From NCBI RefSeq assembly GCF_024623455.1, contig NZ_JANIPJ010000004.1:124001-188000 (forward strand): 64,000 nucleotides of DNA, in the 5' to 3' direction. The stretch is from Paenibacillus soyae. Its GTDB lineage: Bacteria; Bacillota; Bacilli; Paenibacillales; Paenibacillaceae. The position numbers were made by a program, and so were the translations under genes. The notes under the pieces were generated by a model. It saw only the letters and a list, made by a program, of their open reading frames with translations. It made no database searches and was not told the DNA's origin. Numbering within the stretch: position 1 is the stretch's first letter; each line of letters begins with the position of its first letter. This document shows positions 55,621 through 64,000 of the stretch, one piece after another.

Positions 55621-56355
55621 ATGCCAATCTCGCGTCTTTTTGCATCGTTGCGGCTTTCACATACCGGTTGGACCAACATCATCATGGCTGGCTGCCTGCT
55701 GTTTCCTTTCGCAGCATCGGCGGACGAGACGATGGGCCGGACAGGCGATAAAGGGCAAGTATGGATGCTGCCCCGTACGGCGGTCATCATCGACGTAGGA
55801 CATGGCGGCGTAGACGGCGGCGCGTCGTACGGAACAATGCTCGAGAAGGACATTAACCTTGCAATCGCCAGCAAGCTTTATTTGCTTCTGCAAAGCAAAG
55901 GCATACCCGCCGTCATGAACCGGACAGGTGATTATGCCTTAAGCGATGAAAACAACTGGCAGCGCACGCGCTCCAGACATCGTAAGGATCTCGCGCAACG
56001 GCAGCAGCTTACCAAGGAGATCGGCAGCGAGCTTCTCGTCAGCCTGCATGTTAACTCAGCCAAAAGCAGCCGGAAAAGAGGGCCTCTCGTGCTCCATCAG
56101 AATACGGGAGAGAGCGCCCTGCTCGCTTTCTGCTTACAGGATGCTCTAAACCGGCAGCAGCAAACCTCCGCCTACCCCCGTCTCGGCAAACCGTTCTATT
56201 TGCTGCGCCGTGTCGATCAGCCGTCCGTCATCGTCGAGATGGGCTTCATCAGCAATGCGGAAGACCGTAACATGTTGACGAATCCCGTGCGCCAGACCGA
56301 GATCGCCCAAGCCATTCTTTCAGGGATTCGGCATTATAAGTGGATCTCCCATTGA
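55621..56355 (+). CDS. N-acetylmuramoyl-L-alanine amidase, Amidase_3 (CwlD-like)
   Basis: 244 residues from ATG at 55621 after GGGAGGGTGTAC. N-terminal membrane anchor or signal (NIIMAGCLLFPFAASA), then Amidase_3 domain: VIIDVGHGGVDGGASYG, zinc Glu in LEKDINLAI, zinc His in LLVSLHVNSA, catalytic Glu in VIVEMGFISN. The length and N-terminal anchor fit CwlD, which with PdaA makes muramic-delta-lactam in the spore cortex; context with germination genes 10 kb away is consistent. It overlaps tail-to-tail by 36 bp with the deacetylase-like gene. Confidence 0.87.
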   Translation: MPISRLFASLRLSHTGWTNIIMAGCLLFPFAASADETMGRTGDKGQVWMLPRTAVIIDVGHGGVDGGASYGTMLEKDINLAIASKLYLLLQSKGIPAVMNRTGDYALSDENNWQRTRSRHRKDLAQRQQLTKEIGSELLVSLHVNSAKSSRKRGPLVLHQNTGESALLAFCLQDALNRQQQTSAYPRLGKPFYLLRRVDQPSVIVEMGFISNAEDRNMLTNPVRQTEIAQAILSGIRHYKWISH

Positions 56356-57201
56356 CGCGCGAACCATATCCGATATACGAACGAAGCTGGCCACGGACTG
56401 CATGCTAGGGATGGATTGCTTGAGGACGGATGCCGTTTTCTTCCCCGGCGGGCCGACGTGGCCGATCGTCACCGTGCTTTCATGCTTCTCGAGCAGCTTG
56501 CGAACCAGATTGACCTGCTTCGAAATATGCTGCTCCGTATAGATGTCATCCAGGAACACGTCATTCGATACGATCGGCACGCCGACTTCATCGGCGATCT
56601 TCGGGATGACCGTCTTGTAGGTTGTACGGCTATCCAGGAAAAACAACCCGTGCTCCTTGCAGACCGTCAGCACGACTCGCATGATGCGCTCGTCGGCCGT
56701 GATCTTGGAGCCCATGTGATTATTCATGCCAATCGCATGAGGAACATCCGCGATCGCTAGTTCCACGCGGCTCCTAACCTCAGCGTCTGTAAGATTGGAC
56801 GTAAGCGCGCCCGGGCCTAGCCAGCGCTTCATGCCTTTATTCGGCTCCATCGGCATATGGACGATGACGTCATGGCCAAGCCGATGCGCAGCTTCCGCGT
56901 CCTCTTTGGTCGTCGGCATAAACGGCATAACCGCTGCCGTGAACTTGACGGGCAGCCTCAGCATCTCTTCCGTGCCCGCCATCCCGTTCCCGAAATCGTC
57001 GATGACGATAGCCACTTTCCTATCTGCCGCGGGAGTGCTCGGACGCTCCGCCCGATCGGCCGCCGGTGAAGAGGATTCGGGATCGGTCACCTGCCTCCAT
57101 GCCGCCTCGGCCGAGCTCGCGGATGGATACCCTATTGTCGACACCAACACCGCGCACATAGCCGCGATTCTTATCTTTGTAGCAAGCCGGGAATTTGCCA
57201 T
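56320..57201 (-). CDS. Divergent polysaccharide deacetylase (YibQ-type)
   Basis: 293 residues from ATG at 57201, 11 bases after AGGAG (ATG at 57210 is too close). Signal peptide (about 1-30; IAAMCAVLVSTIGYPSASSA). NodB-like barrel: VAIVIDDFGNGMAGTEEML, VIVHMPMEPNKGM, AIGMNNHMGSKIT, HGLFFLDSRTTY, TIGHVGPPGKKT. Divergent polysaccharide deacetylases (YibQ) have altered metal ligands and unclear activity; roles in cell envelope are suggested. It overlaps the amidase gene at the 3' ends by 36 bp. Confidence 0.85.
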   Translation of the reverse strand: MANSRLATKIRIAAMCAVLVSTIGYPSASSAEAAWRQVTDPESSSPAADRAERPSTPAADRKVAIVIDDFGNGMAGTEEMLRLPVKFTAAVMPFMPTTKEDAEAAHRLGHDVIVHMPMEPNKGMKRWLGPGALTSNLTDAEVRSRVELAIADVPHAIGMNNHMGSKITADERIMRVVLTVCKEHGLFFLDSRTTYKTVIPKIADEVGVPIVSNDVFLDDIYTEQHISKQVNLVRKLLEKHESTVTIGHVGPPGKKTASVLKQSIPSMQSVASFVRISDMVRASMGDPLIMPNP

Positions 57202-57341
57202 TGCGTTCATCTCTCCTATCATTCGCACTTGCGCTTTGACACGCACCAATATCAGGTACTATCCCCAAACCCTGACAAGATTATGAACCCCGCGTTATGT
57301 TGGAATAGGCTGAAAATTTAAACTTTATCCGAATGATTGAC

Positions 57342-57369
57342 TTGTCCGGCCTGTCCGTGCTACTATAGA
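57342..57369 (+). promoter_or_regulatory. Promoter of tRNA-Leu
   Basis: TTGTCC at 57342-57347 and TATAGA at 57364-57369, 16-bp spacer, 18 bp before the tRNA start. An alternative TTGACT is 21 bp from the -10. Confidence 0.45.
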
Positions 57370-57386
57370 AAACGTCACTGAGACAT

Positions 57387-57473
57387 GCGGTCGTGGCGGA
57401 ATTGGCAGACGCGCTAGATTCAGGTTCTAGTGGTGTAACAGCCGTGGAGGTTCGAGTCCTCTCGACCGCACCA
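57387..57473 (+). tRNA. tRNA-Leu (anticodon CAG)
   Basis: Acceptor GCGGTCG pairs with CGACCGC; anticodon stem CTAGA/TCTAG with loop TTCAGGT (CAG); long class II variable arm (GGTGTAACAGCC), T arm GGTTCGAGTCC, encoded CCA at 57471-57473. Confidence 0.97.
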
Positions 57474-57475
57474 TA

Positions 57476-57515
57476 TAAAGGGTTCAAGCGCATGAGCTTG
57501 GGCCTTTTTTTATTT
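57476..57515 (+). terminator. Terminator of tRNA-Leu
   Basis: Near-complementary arms AAGGGTTCAAGC and GCTTGGGCCTT with a long T run. Confidence 0.75.
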
Positions 57516-57660
57516 TTTCTAAAGAGCAAACTTTGCAAGCTTAGGGCTGGCGTCATATTAACGGCGCCTGCTCTTTTTTATCCTGTCTGTCTCTATCCCC
57601 GTGAATCATTGGCCACAGCCCCAATATTCTGTTATTTTTCCACCTTTCTTTTGCCTGGCT

Positions 57661-57960
57661 CAACGATGTCGTTCTACCACCAGGTCTAACTATCCTCTCT
57701 TCTCAGGATCTCCTCCAACTGTTTGTTTCTTTGACTTGATCAACTATGTCTTTCTACCACTTTGTCTAGCTATCCCCTTTGCTCAGGGGTTTCCTCCAAC
57801 CGGTTCGTTTCCCTTTTGCCAGAATTAACGATGTCGTTCTACCACCAGTTCTCACTATCCCCTCTTCTCAGGGCCTCTGACACCAGCTCATTTTTCACCT
57901 GGATCAACTAGTCGTTCAAGCTCCAGGTCTAGCTATCCCCACTTCTCAGTGCGTTAATCA
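57661..57960. repeat. Left half of inverted repeat field: four units of about 80 bp
   Basis: Units begin near 57661, 57741, 57825 and 57904 with CAACnATGTCnTTCTACCAC and hold CTATCCCCTCTTCTCAGG further on. The stretch 57516-58417 has no convincing gene. Confidence 0.85.
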
Positions 57961-58010
57961 ACATGGCCATAGGAACATTTCCGTCTGCCACGCACCTTTT
58001 TTATTCACCT

Positions 58011-58285
58011 GATCCGATGGGATAGTGAAGCAAAGGACTCGGTGCCCCACGGCCTTCCATACTCGCTCCTGAGTAGAAGGGATAGTGAACCAAAGAACTT
58101 GAAGTCATATGGCCTCCGCATCTGCTCCTGATCTGACAGGATAGCGAATCAATACATTTGTAGCACACAATCCTCACCTGTTCCTGATCTGAAGGGATAG
58201 TGAAGCAAAGGCCATGAAACCACGTGGCCCCCCATACTAGCTACTGATTTGACGGGATAGTGAAGCGAAGAACTTAACTTGTAGT
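58011..58285. repeat. Right half of inverted repeat field: five units of about 59 bp
   Basis: The motif CTGATCTGAAGGGATAGTGA(A)GCAAAG and variants recurs at 58020, 58079, 58138, 58194 and 58254, in the opposite orientation to the left half: CTGAGAAGAGGGGATAG is the reverse complement of the left motif. It resembles the 46-bp repeats at 32271-32520 (CTGAGCTGAAGGGAGTGTGA). Confidence 0.85.
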
Positions 58286-58315
58286 CCTACAGCCCGCTGA
58301 AGCCAAAGCTGGGAT

Positions 58316-58352
58316 AAAGAATAAGACCAGAAGTCGTGGCGACAACTGGTCT
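58316..58352 (-). terminator. Terminator of the sulfatase/lyase operon
   Basis: AGACCAG (58324-58330) pairs with CTGGTCT (58346-58352), with nested GTCG/CGAC. TTATTCTTTAT follows on the minus strand. Confidence 0.7.
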
Positions 58353-58417
58353 CATTACGTCTCATAATTTGCTTTATTAATCTTCTGATCCCAAGCAAAG
58401 ATCCACGAAGAGTTCCA

Positions 58418-59881
58418 TTAATATCCTATCTTGTTTCCGACACGCGAGGCGTAATGAGGGGAGATAATCGGCGGCTTGCCTACCTGGCTTACCAGCCGGA
58501 CTCCGTCCGTCAGCCCCAAACCGCGGGGCTCCAGCTCTGCTATCAGCCTGTTCCTCCAATGCTTAAGCTCCTGAGCATATGCTTCGCTGCCGGCGACGTC
58601 GCGGCATTCCTTCGGATCCTCCGTTAAATCGAATAGCTGCTCCGTTCCGAGCCTCGGGAGCCAAATAAACTTCATCTTGCCGTCGGTCACATACTGCATC
58701 TCCTGTTCCTCGGCATAACAAGCGCTGTGCTCCCCGTGAACATACTTTCTCAAGCTTATCGAGTCGCCTCTAAGCGCCGGCAGCAGACTGAATCCGTTCA
58801 CCGTTTCCGGGACCGGAATCCCCGCGGCTTCTAATAGCGTTGGCATGACATCCTGAATCGCGGCAGGTCCATCCATCCTCTTGACGGTTCGGCCCAACGA
58901 TCGAGGCAGGCGGACGATAAACGGTATGCGGGCCGAGCCCTCGTACGCGTAGGTTTTGCGCCACAGATTGTGATCCCCGAGCATATCGCCGTGATCCGAG
59001 ACGAACACGATGATCGTATTCTCCATCAAGCCTTCCTGAATCATGAATTGAAACAACCGGCCGATTTGATGATCAATGTGATGAATTGAGCCGTAATAAC
59101 CAGCCCTTGCGCGCATGATTTCCTCCTTGCTTCGGACGCCTCTCCAGGCGTCCGGCTTGAAGGCTTCTTCCGCTCGGTCATGTATGCCGGCCCAGTCGCC
59201 GACATCCGGCGCAGGCAAGGTTTTGCCCCGGTACAAATCGAAGTAGAACGAAGGGGCATCGTATGGGGAATGCGGCCGGGCGAAAGACGTTTTCAGAAAA
59301 AACGGCTTGGACGGATCCCTTCGCTTCAGGAAGGCGATCGATTCATTCACCGTCCAATTCGTCGGGTGCAAAAATTCCGGCGCATGATACGGTCTCGCCA
59401 TCCATGAGTTCCAGCCGATGCCATGATCGGTGAAGCCATAATCGCCTGTCTTATTGCGCTCGAACCAGGCTCTATAGTCCGAGAGGAAGCCAGGATCCTC
59501 CGTTCTGCCCGATTCGTCGAGGAGCGTATGATGGAAGCCGTTCAACGAACGCTGCGGGAAAAAATGCATTTTCCCAATCCCCTGCGTATGATAGCCCGCT
59601 TTGGCCAGCTCGCCCGGCAGCGTATGACGGAAGCCGGTGCCCATCGGGCCTTGACCGCTGCCCATCCCCAGTATCCCGGTGTGCCAGGGATCCATTCCCG
59701 TCAGCAGACTCGCCCTGGCCGGAATGCATGAAGGGCTTGGCGTGTAGGCATGCGTAATTACCGTGCCTTCGGAAGCTAACCAATCCAAGTTCGCCGTCTC
59801 GATAACGGAATTGCCGTAGCATCCAAGCGTATCCCAGCGCTGTTGGTCAGTCATTAACAATAAAATATTAGGTTGTTTCAT
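58418..59881 (-). CDS. Type I sulfatase, second copy
   Basis: 487 residues from ATG at 59881, which follows GGAGGAGCTGTAAC (MKQPNILLLMTDQQRW); the ORF extends upstream into the lyase gene. Signature SPSCIPARASLLTG with Cys 52 for formylglycine (core CxPxR; Ala in place of the usual Ser). Metal ligands in TDQQRWD and SDHGDMLGDHNLW. No signal peptide. It starts 1 base after the lyase gene and is transcribed with it, so it removes sulfate from the products of the lyase, as with glycosaminoglycan or ulvan-type oligosaccharides. Confidence 0.92.
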   Translation of the reverse strand: MKQPNILLLMTDQQRWDTLGCYGNSVIETANLDWLASEGTVITHAYTPSPSCIPARASLLTGMDPWHTGILGMGSGQGPMGTGFRHTLPGELAKAGYHTQGIGKMHFFPQRSLNGFHHTLLDESGRTEDPGFLSDYRAWFERNKTGDYGFTDHGIGWNSWMARPYHAPEFLHPTNWTVNESIAFLKRRDPSKPFFLKTSFARPHSPYDAPSFYFDLYRGKTLPAPDVGDWAGIHDRAEEAFKPDAWRGVRSKEEIMRARAGYYGSIHHIDHQIGRLFQFMIQEGLMENTIIVFVSDHGDMLGDHNLWRKTYAYEGSARIPFIVRLPRSLGRTVKRMDGPAAIQDVMPTLLEAAGIPVPETVNGFSLLPALRGDSISLRKYVHGEHSACYAEEQEMQYVTDGKMKFIWLPRLGTEQLFDLTEDPKECRDVAGSEAYAQELKHWRNRLIAELEPRGLGLTDGVRLVSQVGKPPIISPHYASRVGNKIGY

Positions 59882-59882
59882 G

Positions 59883-61955
59883 TTACAGCTCCTCCATGCG
59901 CAGCTCCACTTGCTCTCCCAGGCAGCGAACAACAAATCGTTCTTCGAACGATCCGCCTCCAACCGTTAATTCGAACGATTGATCAGCTTGTTCCCGGACG
60001 GAAAAGGAAGCAACGTCAGTGCCATCGACGGCGAATACGTTCATGATCCATGCTTCGCCCGCTATGCCGATCCGCAAGCGCTGGATCAATGATTGGCGAT
60101 CCCGGTCGGGCGGATTATCAGGCGTTCTCGCGGCATACAGGGTACAAGCTTCAGAGCTCCAGAAAAGCTGGTCCATTCGAAGCTTTCCTATCGTCCAGCT
60201 CATCCGATCGACATTCGTCGCCGGCCGTTTGCGCTTGTCCTTGAACAACCCCTGCTTAAGCAAGCTTAATCGATAATCCGTCCCTTTCCAATTCCCGCCC
60301 CATTCGGCTGCGCCGCTGACATGGTAGGGCAAATCAACCTCCGTACCTTCATTTGCGTTCACTTTGATCAGGTCGAGAAGCAAATGATCCGTCAGCGCAT
60401 TAATGCGCGTGATGCTAGATCCGTCATACGCCGATTCATTCCACGGGCACATCTCCTCCGGCAAAATAATGCTGCCTTCCATGCGATATTCCCCGCTGCC
60501 CCAGGACACGGAAGAAGCTGCCCACTGCCCCCATTGCTCTTCGCCCGACGCGATAAGCCGGCAGTCCGCGGGGGGCTGGTCGGCGCCGTTCAAGCATACG
60601 GTGTTGTGCGAGTATGTATGCTTGAACCAGTCGTAGTGGGCAGGCACGGCATACGCGACCGTACCGGGATCGCTGAATATCGGCAAGGCCTCGAAACCAA
60701 AAGAAAGGGCCAGCCGGTCCATATGATCATGCTCGCCGCTGAACGGACTGTGCTTCACGATCACATGATACCCTTGGCGGTTCACCAGCTTCGTCAGGCC
60801 GCTGCCTTCCGAGCAATGCCACTCGGATGCCAGCTTAGGGATCAATTGACGCTGACCGCCATCCCTATGCTCCATTGGACTGCCGCATATGAGCGCAAAC
60901 AGGGAGTCTCGGCTTTTGCCGCCCGCATACACTTCCGTCAGCAGCTCCCGGTAAAGCTCATCCCCGAACCAGCCGCTTGCAAACTCGTAATAAGGGATAA
61001 AAGACTCGATGCCGACGACTTTGCTTGCGTCGTTCAACGCCGGGAACATACCGCCCGGCAGCAAGAAACGAAGCGGGAAGTCGAACATGCGCTTCAAAGC
61101 GTCATTCACGGACGGGATCCTCCGAATATCCCAGTCCGATCCTTCGACCGTAAGCGCATATTGTAGGATCGGCTCCATCGCATAGTAATGGTAAGTAAAC
61201 GCTCCCTCGTACCAGAAGCCGTCCGGGAGAACGCCTCTCGCTATTTGGTCGTACAACCCGAAGTCGCCATCCAGCCCCGCCCGCTGAATGTCGGCGTCGT
61301 GAAGAATAAATCCGAGAATCGAGATTGCCGAGGTAATCAGCACCGCATGATTATGGATTTGGCGCTCCTTATAATCAATCAAGAAATGAGCGCAGGGGCG
61401 GAACAAGCCCATCATGATATACTCGCGTTCTTCCGGCTCGAATTGATCGCCAACCCATTGATAGGCCAGCGCCAGATCCATGATCCAATGCGATTCGTCC
61501 AGCGTCTGGGCGAACAGCTTGCCCGGGCCGTTGTATGGAATATCGCCGTGGACCTCGAACCCGGCATAATAGCGCGCATAATCGAGAAACGCGTCTCTTA
61601 AGTTTGATAACGCTTCCATATCCAGCTCCAGAGCTTGCATGACGGCCAGCTGCTTCATCAGCTGACCGCGCTTGCTGTGGGCAAGACCGATCCAAGCGGA
61701 ATCGAACGGCTCGCCCTCCCAGAGCTCTCCGCAGCGCGGGCAGCGATGCTCCATCGGCAGCGCCCAATCGAAGGTCAACGCGCAGCCGTCGTGCCTGCAA
61801 TGATAATAATGCGCCCAGTCGCCTCGTTCGTTCTTCGACACTTCATGCTGGATCAGCAGCGCCTCCCGCGCTTTCAAGCGCAGACTTTGTAATGCGTGCC
61901 CAAACTGTTGAAGCCGGGCATTGCTTCTCGCCGTGTTTCTTCTCGACTCGTTCAC
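59883..61955 (-). CDS. Heparinase II/III-family polysaccharide lyase
   Basis: 690 residues from GTG at 61955, 8 bases after GGGAGG; the longer TTG start contains that site. N-terminal Cys motif (HCRHDGC, then HRCPRCGELW) around residues 50-85, an (alpha/alpha) toroid (about 100-400; QIHNHAVLITSAISILGFILHD, GFWYEGAFTYHYYAMEPILQYAL with likely catalytic Asn/His and Tyr), and C-terminal beta-sandwich (NRQGYHVIVKHSPFSGEHDHMDRLALSFG, PYHVSGAAEWGG). It cleaves uronic-acid-containing polysaccharide by beta-elimination. No signal peptide, so it acts on imported oligosaccharides. Followed by the sulfatase gene. Confidence 0.88.
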   Translation of the reverse strand: MNESRRNTARSNARLQQFGHALQSLRLKAREALLIQHEVSKNERGDWAHYYHCRHDGCALTFDWALPMEHRCPRCGELWEGEPFDSAWIGLAHSKRGQLMKQLAVMQALELDMEALSNLRDAFLDYARYYAGFEVHGDIPYNGPGKLFAQTLDESHWIMDLALAYQWVGDQFEPEEREYIMMGLFRPCAHFLIDYKERQIHNHAVLITSAISILGFILHDADIQRAGLDGDFGLYDQIARGVLPDGFWYEGAFTYHYYAMEPILQYALTVEGSDWDIRRIPSVNDALKRMFDFPLRFLLPGGMFPALNDASKVVGIESFIPYYEFASGWFGDELYRELLTEVYAGGKSRDSLFALICGSPMEHRDGGQRQLIPKLASEWHCSEGSGLTKLVNRQGYHVIVKHSPFSGEHDHMDRLALSFGFEALPIFSDPGTVAYAVPAHYDWFKHTYSHNTVCLNGADQPPADCRLIASGEEQWGQWAASSVSWGSGEYRMEGSIILPEEMCPWNESAYDGSSITRINALTDHLLLDLIKVNANEGTEVDLPYHVSGAAEWGGNWKGTDYRLSLLKQGLFKDKRKRPATNVDRMSWTIGKLRMDQLFWSSEACTLYAARTPDNPPDRDRQSLIQRLRIGIAGEAWIMNVFAVDGTDVASFSVREQADQSFELTVGGGSFEERFVVRCLGEQVELRMEEL

Positions 61956-61986
61956 CGGCTTTGCCTCCCAGTTAGCCAATCGCGGC

Positions 61987-62316
61987 TTATGACGTTACCT
62001 TTGCGTTTAACAGATCTTCTCGCAGCGGCGTGAACGAGTCCAACAGAATGCCGGGCTCCAAAGCGCGGCATCCATGAACCGCATGACCGGGGATGCAAAG
62101 CGTATCACCGGCATGGAGCACATGCTTCGTCCCATCCACCTCAAACTCGAAGGAGCCTTTCATGCAGTAGGTCATCTGTTCATGCGGATGGCTGTGCATA
62201 TAGCCTTCCGCATTCTCTTCGAAGTGCACCTCCATCATCATCAGCTGCTTGCCCGCATTCAATATCTTCCGCCTAACCCCAGGTTCGGCGCTTACCCATA
62301 TCCCAATATTAGTCAT
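61987..62316 (-). CDS. Small cupin protein, KdgF-like
   Basis: 109 residues from ATG at 62316 after GGGAG. Cupin barrel with metal motif EGYMHSHPHEQMTYCMKGSFEFEVDG and ALEPGILLDSFTPLRED. Similar single-domain cupins (KdgF) linearise unsaturated uronates released by polysaccharide lyases, which fits its position between a lyase gene and a regulator gene. It sits 31 bp upstream of the lyase start. Confidence 0.85.
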   Translation of the reverse strand: MTNIGIWVSAEPGVRRKILNAGKQLMMMEVHFEENAEGYMHSHPHEQMTYCMKGSFEFEVDGTKHVLHAGDTLCIPGHAVHGCRALEPGILLDSFTPLREDLLNAKVTS

Positions 62317-62357
62317 CCTATCATCTCCCATGTGCGCTCATAGAAGCTCATTCTCGC

Positions 62358-63974
62358 TTATACCGGCAAATACTTCTGCTTAAACTCCGAAGGCGTTATG
62401 CCTATATGCTTCTTGAACACCTCGCTGAAGTAACGCCGGTCCCCATACCCCGTCGCTATCGCGATTTCCTGAACCTGATGCCCGTCTATCAGCATCTTTT
62501 TGGCGAGCTCCATCCGCTCCTGCGTCACGAACTGCGCAAATGGCAGGCCCATCGTTTTTTTGAATAGGTTGGCATAGTAGCTCCCGCTAAGATGTACATG
62601 CTTAGCTTGATTCTGCACCGTCAGCTCCTCATGCAGATGGTCCCGGATGTACCGTACGGATTCCTCGATTATAACGGAGGCTTCGCTGGCCCGCGAGCGC
62701 TCGATCATCTCGCAGATTTGCCAGCATAGCTGAAGCAGCTTTTCCTGCAGCTTCCGGAGCGACGTGATGCCCGTCATATTCCGTTCTCGCACGCCCCGCA
62801 CCAGCTCGGCCGCCTCCTCCTGCGATACGACCTCGAGCAGCACGCGAATCATCATATAAGCCATCTCATAATAGAAGCTGATAAAATATTCCGGATCCGG
62901 CATATCGTCCGTCGCCTCAAAGTCGGCAAAAATCCGCATAAACAGCTCGGATGCCTTGTGAGAGTTGCCGCTGCGAACGCTGTACAGAAGCTCTTTCTCC
63001 ATGTCGACCGAGCAGTACGGGCGCCTTTTTTCGCTTGTGTTCACTTCATGGTAGCCGAACACGCCGTTGCCGCCGGTGTAGAAATGGTAAGATAAGGCCG
63101 CTACCGCTTGGCCGTATGAGCCGGAGATTTCACTCCTGTCTCTAACCCCAAGCCCAAGGCCGATCGAAACCGTAAATCTCGTATATCGCTCAATGTTCTG
63201 ACAGCACTTCTCCGCGATCATAAGGCTGCCATACTGCTCGTTTTCATTAAAGACGGCAACAAACCGATCCATCGTCTCCCGGAAGACGATACCTGTCGTA
63301 TAACCGGCAATCGTCTCTTCCACAATATTTTGCAGCGAGAAGCGCTGCAATTCGGCCTGATGGATCGGAATATGCTCGCATTTCTCCGCAAAATCGTCCA
63401 TCTCCAGCACCATGACGACAAAATTTTGTTTGCCAAGCGGAATTTCGAGAAAATCCCATCGCTGCCAAGTCTTTTCTTCGCCGCCTCGATGATGCAGCAG
63501 CAGCTGCATATATTCCTGCCGAAGCATCGGCAGGCTCGTCTTCACCTTCTGCTCGAGCTCGAGGCGCGCCAGCTCCTCTTTCCGTTCCTCTTCCAGGACG
63601 GTCTTCGCCTTCAGCACGGCATCCAGAATCTCGTCCAGCGAGAACGGCTTCGCCAGGAAGTCGAACGCGCCTAGCTTGATAGCCTGCTGGGCGTATTCGA
63701 AGTCGGTAAATCCGGTTATGAATATAATTTTGCAGGACGGCAGTATGGACCTCACCCGCTCCGTTAACATCAGGCCATCCATCTTCGGCATGCGAATATC
63801 GGTAATGATAATTTCCGGCGACACCTCTTCGATTAATTTCAGCCCTTCTTCTCCGTCGGTTGCCGTGCCCGCCAGCTCGATACCGTGCTCCTGCCACTTC
63901 ACGCTTCTCGATATCCCGTCGATTACGGCGACGACGTCGTCAATAACGCACATCTTCCAACTGTTCGTATTCAT
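62358..63974 (-). CDS. YesN-type response regulator with AraC domain
   Basis: 538 residues. Receiver (about 1-120; MCVIDDVVAVIDG, TDIRMPKMDGL with phosphoacceptor Asp, ITGFTDF, FLAKPFS), middle region with a diguanylate-like or sensor fold (about 150-400), AraC HTH pair at the C-terminus (LTVQNQAKHVHLSGSYYANLFKKTMG, HQVQEIAIATGYGDRRYFSEVFKKHIG). ATG follows TAGGAGCG. It heads the cupin-lyase-sulfatase cluster. A YesM-type kinase gene is expected just beyond the right edge. Confidence 0.93.
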   Translation of the reverse strand: MNTNSWKMCVIDDVVAVIDGISRSVKWQEHGIELAGTATDGEEGLKLIEEVSPEIIITDIRMPKMDGLMLTERVRSILPSCKIIFITGFTDFEYAQQAIKLGAFDFLAKPFSLDEILDAVLKAKTVLEEERKEELARLELEQKVKTSLPMLRQEYMQLLLHHRGGEEKTWQRWDFLEIPLGKQNFVVMVLEMDDFAEKCEHIPIHQAELQRFSLQNIVEETIAGYTTGIVFRETMDRFVAVFNENEQYGSLMIAEKCCQNIERYTRFTVSIGLGLGVRDRSEISGSYGQAVAALSYHFYTGGNGVFGYHEVNTSEKRRPYCSVDMEKELLYSVRSGNSHKASELFMRIFADFEATDDMPDPEYFISFYYEMAYMMIRVLLEVVSQEEAAELVRGVRERNMTGITSLRKLQEKLLQLCWQICEMIERSRASEASVIIEESVRYIRDHLHEELTVQNQAKHVHLSGSYYANLFKKTMGLPFAQFVTQERMELAKKMLIDGHQVQEIAIATGYGDRRYFSEVFKKHIGITPSEFKQKYLPV

Positions 63975-64000
63975 GCTGTTTACGCTCCTAGTCCGCTTTG

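Noticed and set aside
57393-57828. Two frames of 98 and 75 codons around tRNA-Leu and the repeats
   Set aside because: One runs through the tRNA and terminator, the other through repeats.
57387-58417. Prophage or island attachment site at tRNA-Leu
   Set aside because: No integrase gene nearby and I found no duplicate of the tRNA 3' end.

Overview
The window is chromosomal DNA from an endospore-forming Gram-positive bacterium, most likely a Paenibacillus/Cohnella-type member of the Paenibacillaceae. Reasons: moderately high GC with strong purine-rich ribosome binding sites; a GerA/GerB/GerC germination-receptor operon; Bacillales-only small proteins (DUF2536/YrzA, YqzE, YqhG); a CwlD-like amidase; a vitamin B12-dependent ribonucleotide reductase; tRNAs with encoded CCA; and many AraC regulators, YesM/YesN-type two-component pairs, CUT-type sugar transporters and polysaccharide-degrading enzymes.

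Layout. 1-10.2 kb (minus strand): thiI (cut by the left edge) with its translationally coupled cysteine desulfurase, a lytic transglycosylase, two membrane proteins, a LuxR-type response regulator/histidine kinase pair, an unrecognised protein, a UbiA-family prenyltransferase and a DUF1836 protein. 10.4-18.6 kb: a CNNM/CBS membrane protein, a divergent MocR regulator/FMN split-barrel pair around a palindromic operator, tRNA-Thr, a 40-residue membrane protein, an orphan permease with two fused sugar-permease halves, DUF2536, and a secreted multidomain GH18 chitinase with a perfect CcpA (cre) site. 18.9-30.6 kb: a sulfatase divergent from two AraC regulators, a BmrCD-type heterodimeric ABC exporter, an acyltransferase, and a GH127 enzyme divergent from its AraC regulator. 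30.7-32.6 kb: a low-complexity island with tandem repeats on both sides of an IS1595-type transposase-like gene that has lost its first catalytic Asp and carries a LexA-type box at its promoter. 32.7-43.2 kb: a YtfQ-YtfR-YtfT-YjfF-type sugar ABC operon with a binding-protein gene at each end, divergent from an overlapping kinase/regulator/sugar-binding-lipoprotein module, with a perfect cre site between. 43.3-57.5 kb: ger operon, lipase-like hydrolase, nrdJ, SNF2 helicase and YqhG, small housekeeping genes, CwlD-like amidase, polysaccharide deacetylase and tRNA-Leu. 57.6-58.3 kb: a large gene-free inverted repeat field related in sequence to the repeats beside the transposase-like gene. 58.4-64 kb (minus strand): an operon-like cluster of AraC-type response regulator, cupin, heparinase II/III-family lyase and sulfatase, running off the right edge.

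How the genes work together. Much of the window is polysaccharide scavenging: surface sensing (YesM/YesN pairs, AraC proteins, sugar-binding lipoproteins), extracellular attack (chitinase), cytoplasmic trimming (sulfatases, GH127, heparinase-like lyase, none with an evident signal peptide) and uptake (the Ytf-type system). Two good cre sites point to glucose repression of the chitinase and of the sugar-transport/sensor region. The most unusual observations are the catalytic-residue-deficient transposase with an apparent SOS box next to a dispersed repeat family that recurs 25 kb away, the predicted AUA start codon of a response regulator, the single-chain orphan sugar permease, and the three-gene sensor overlap at 38.8-43.2 kb.
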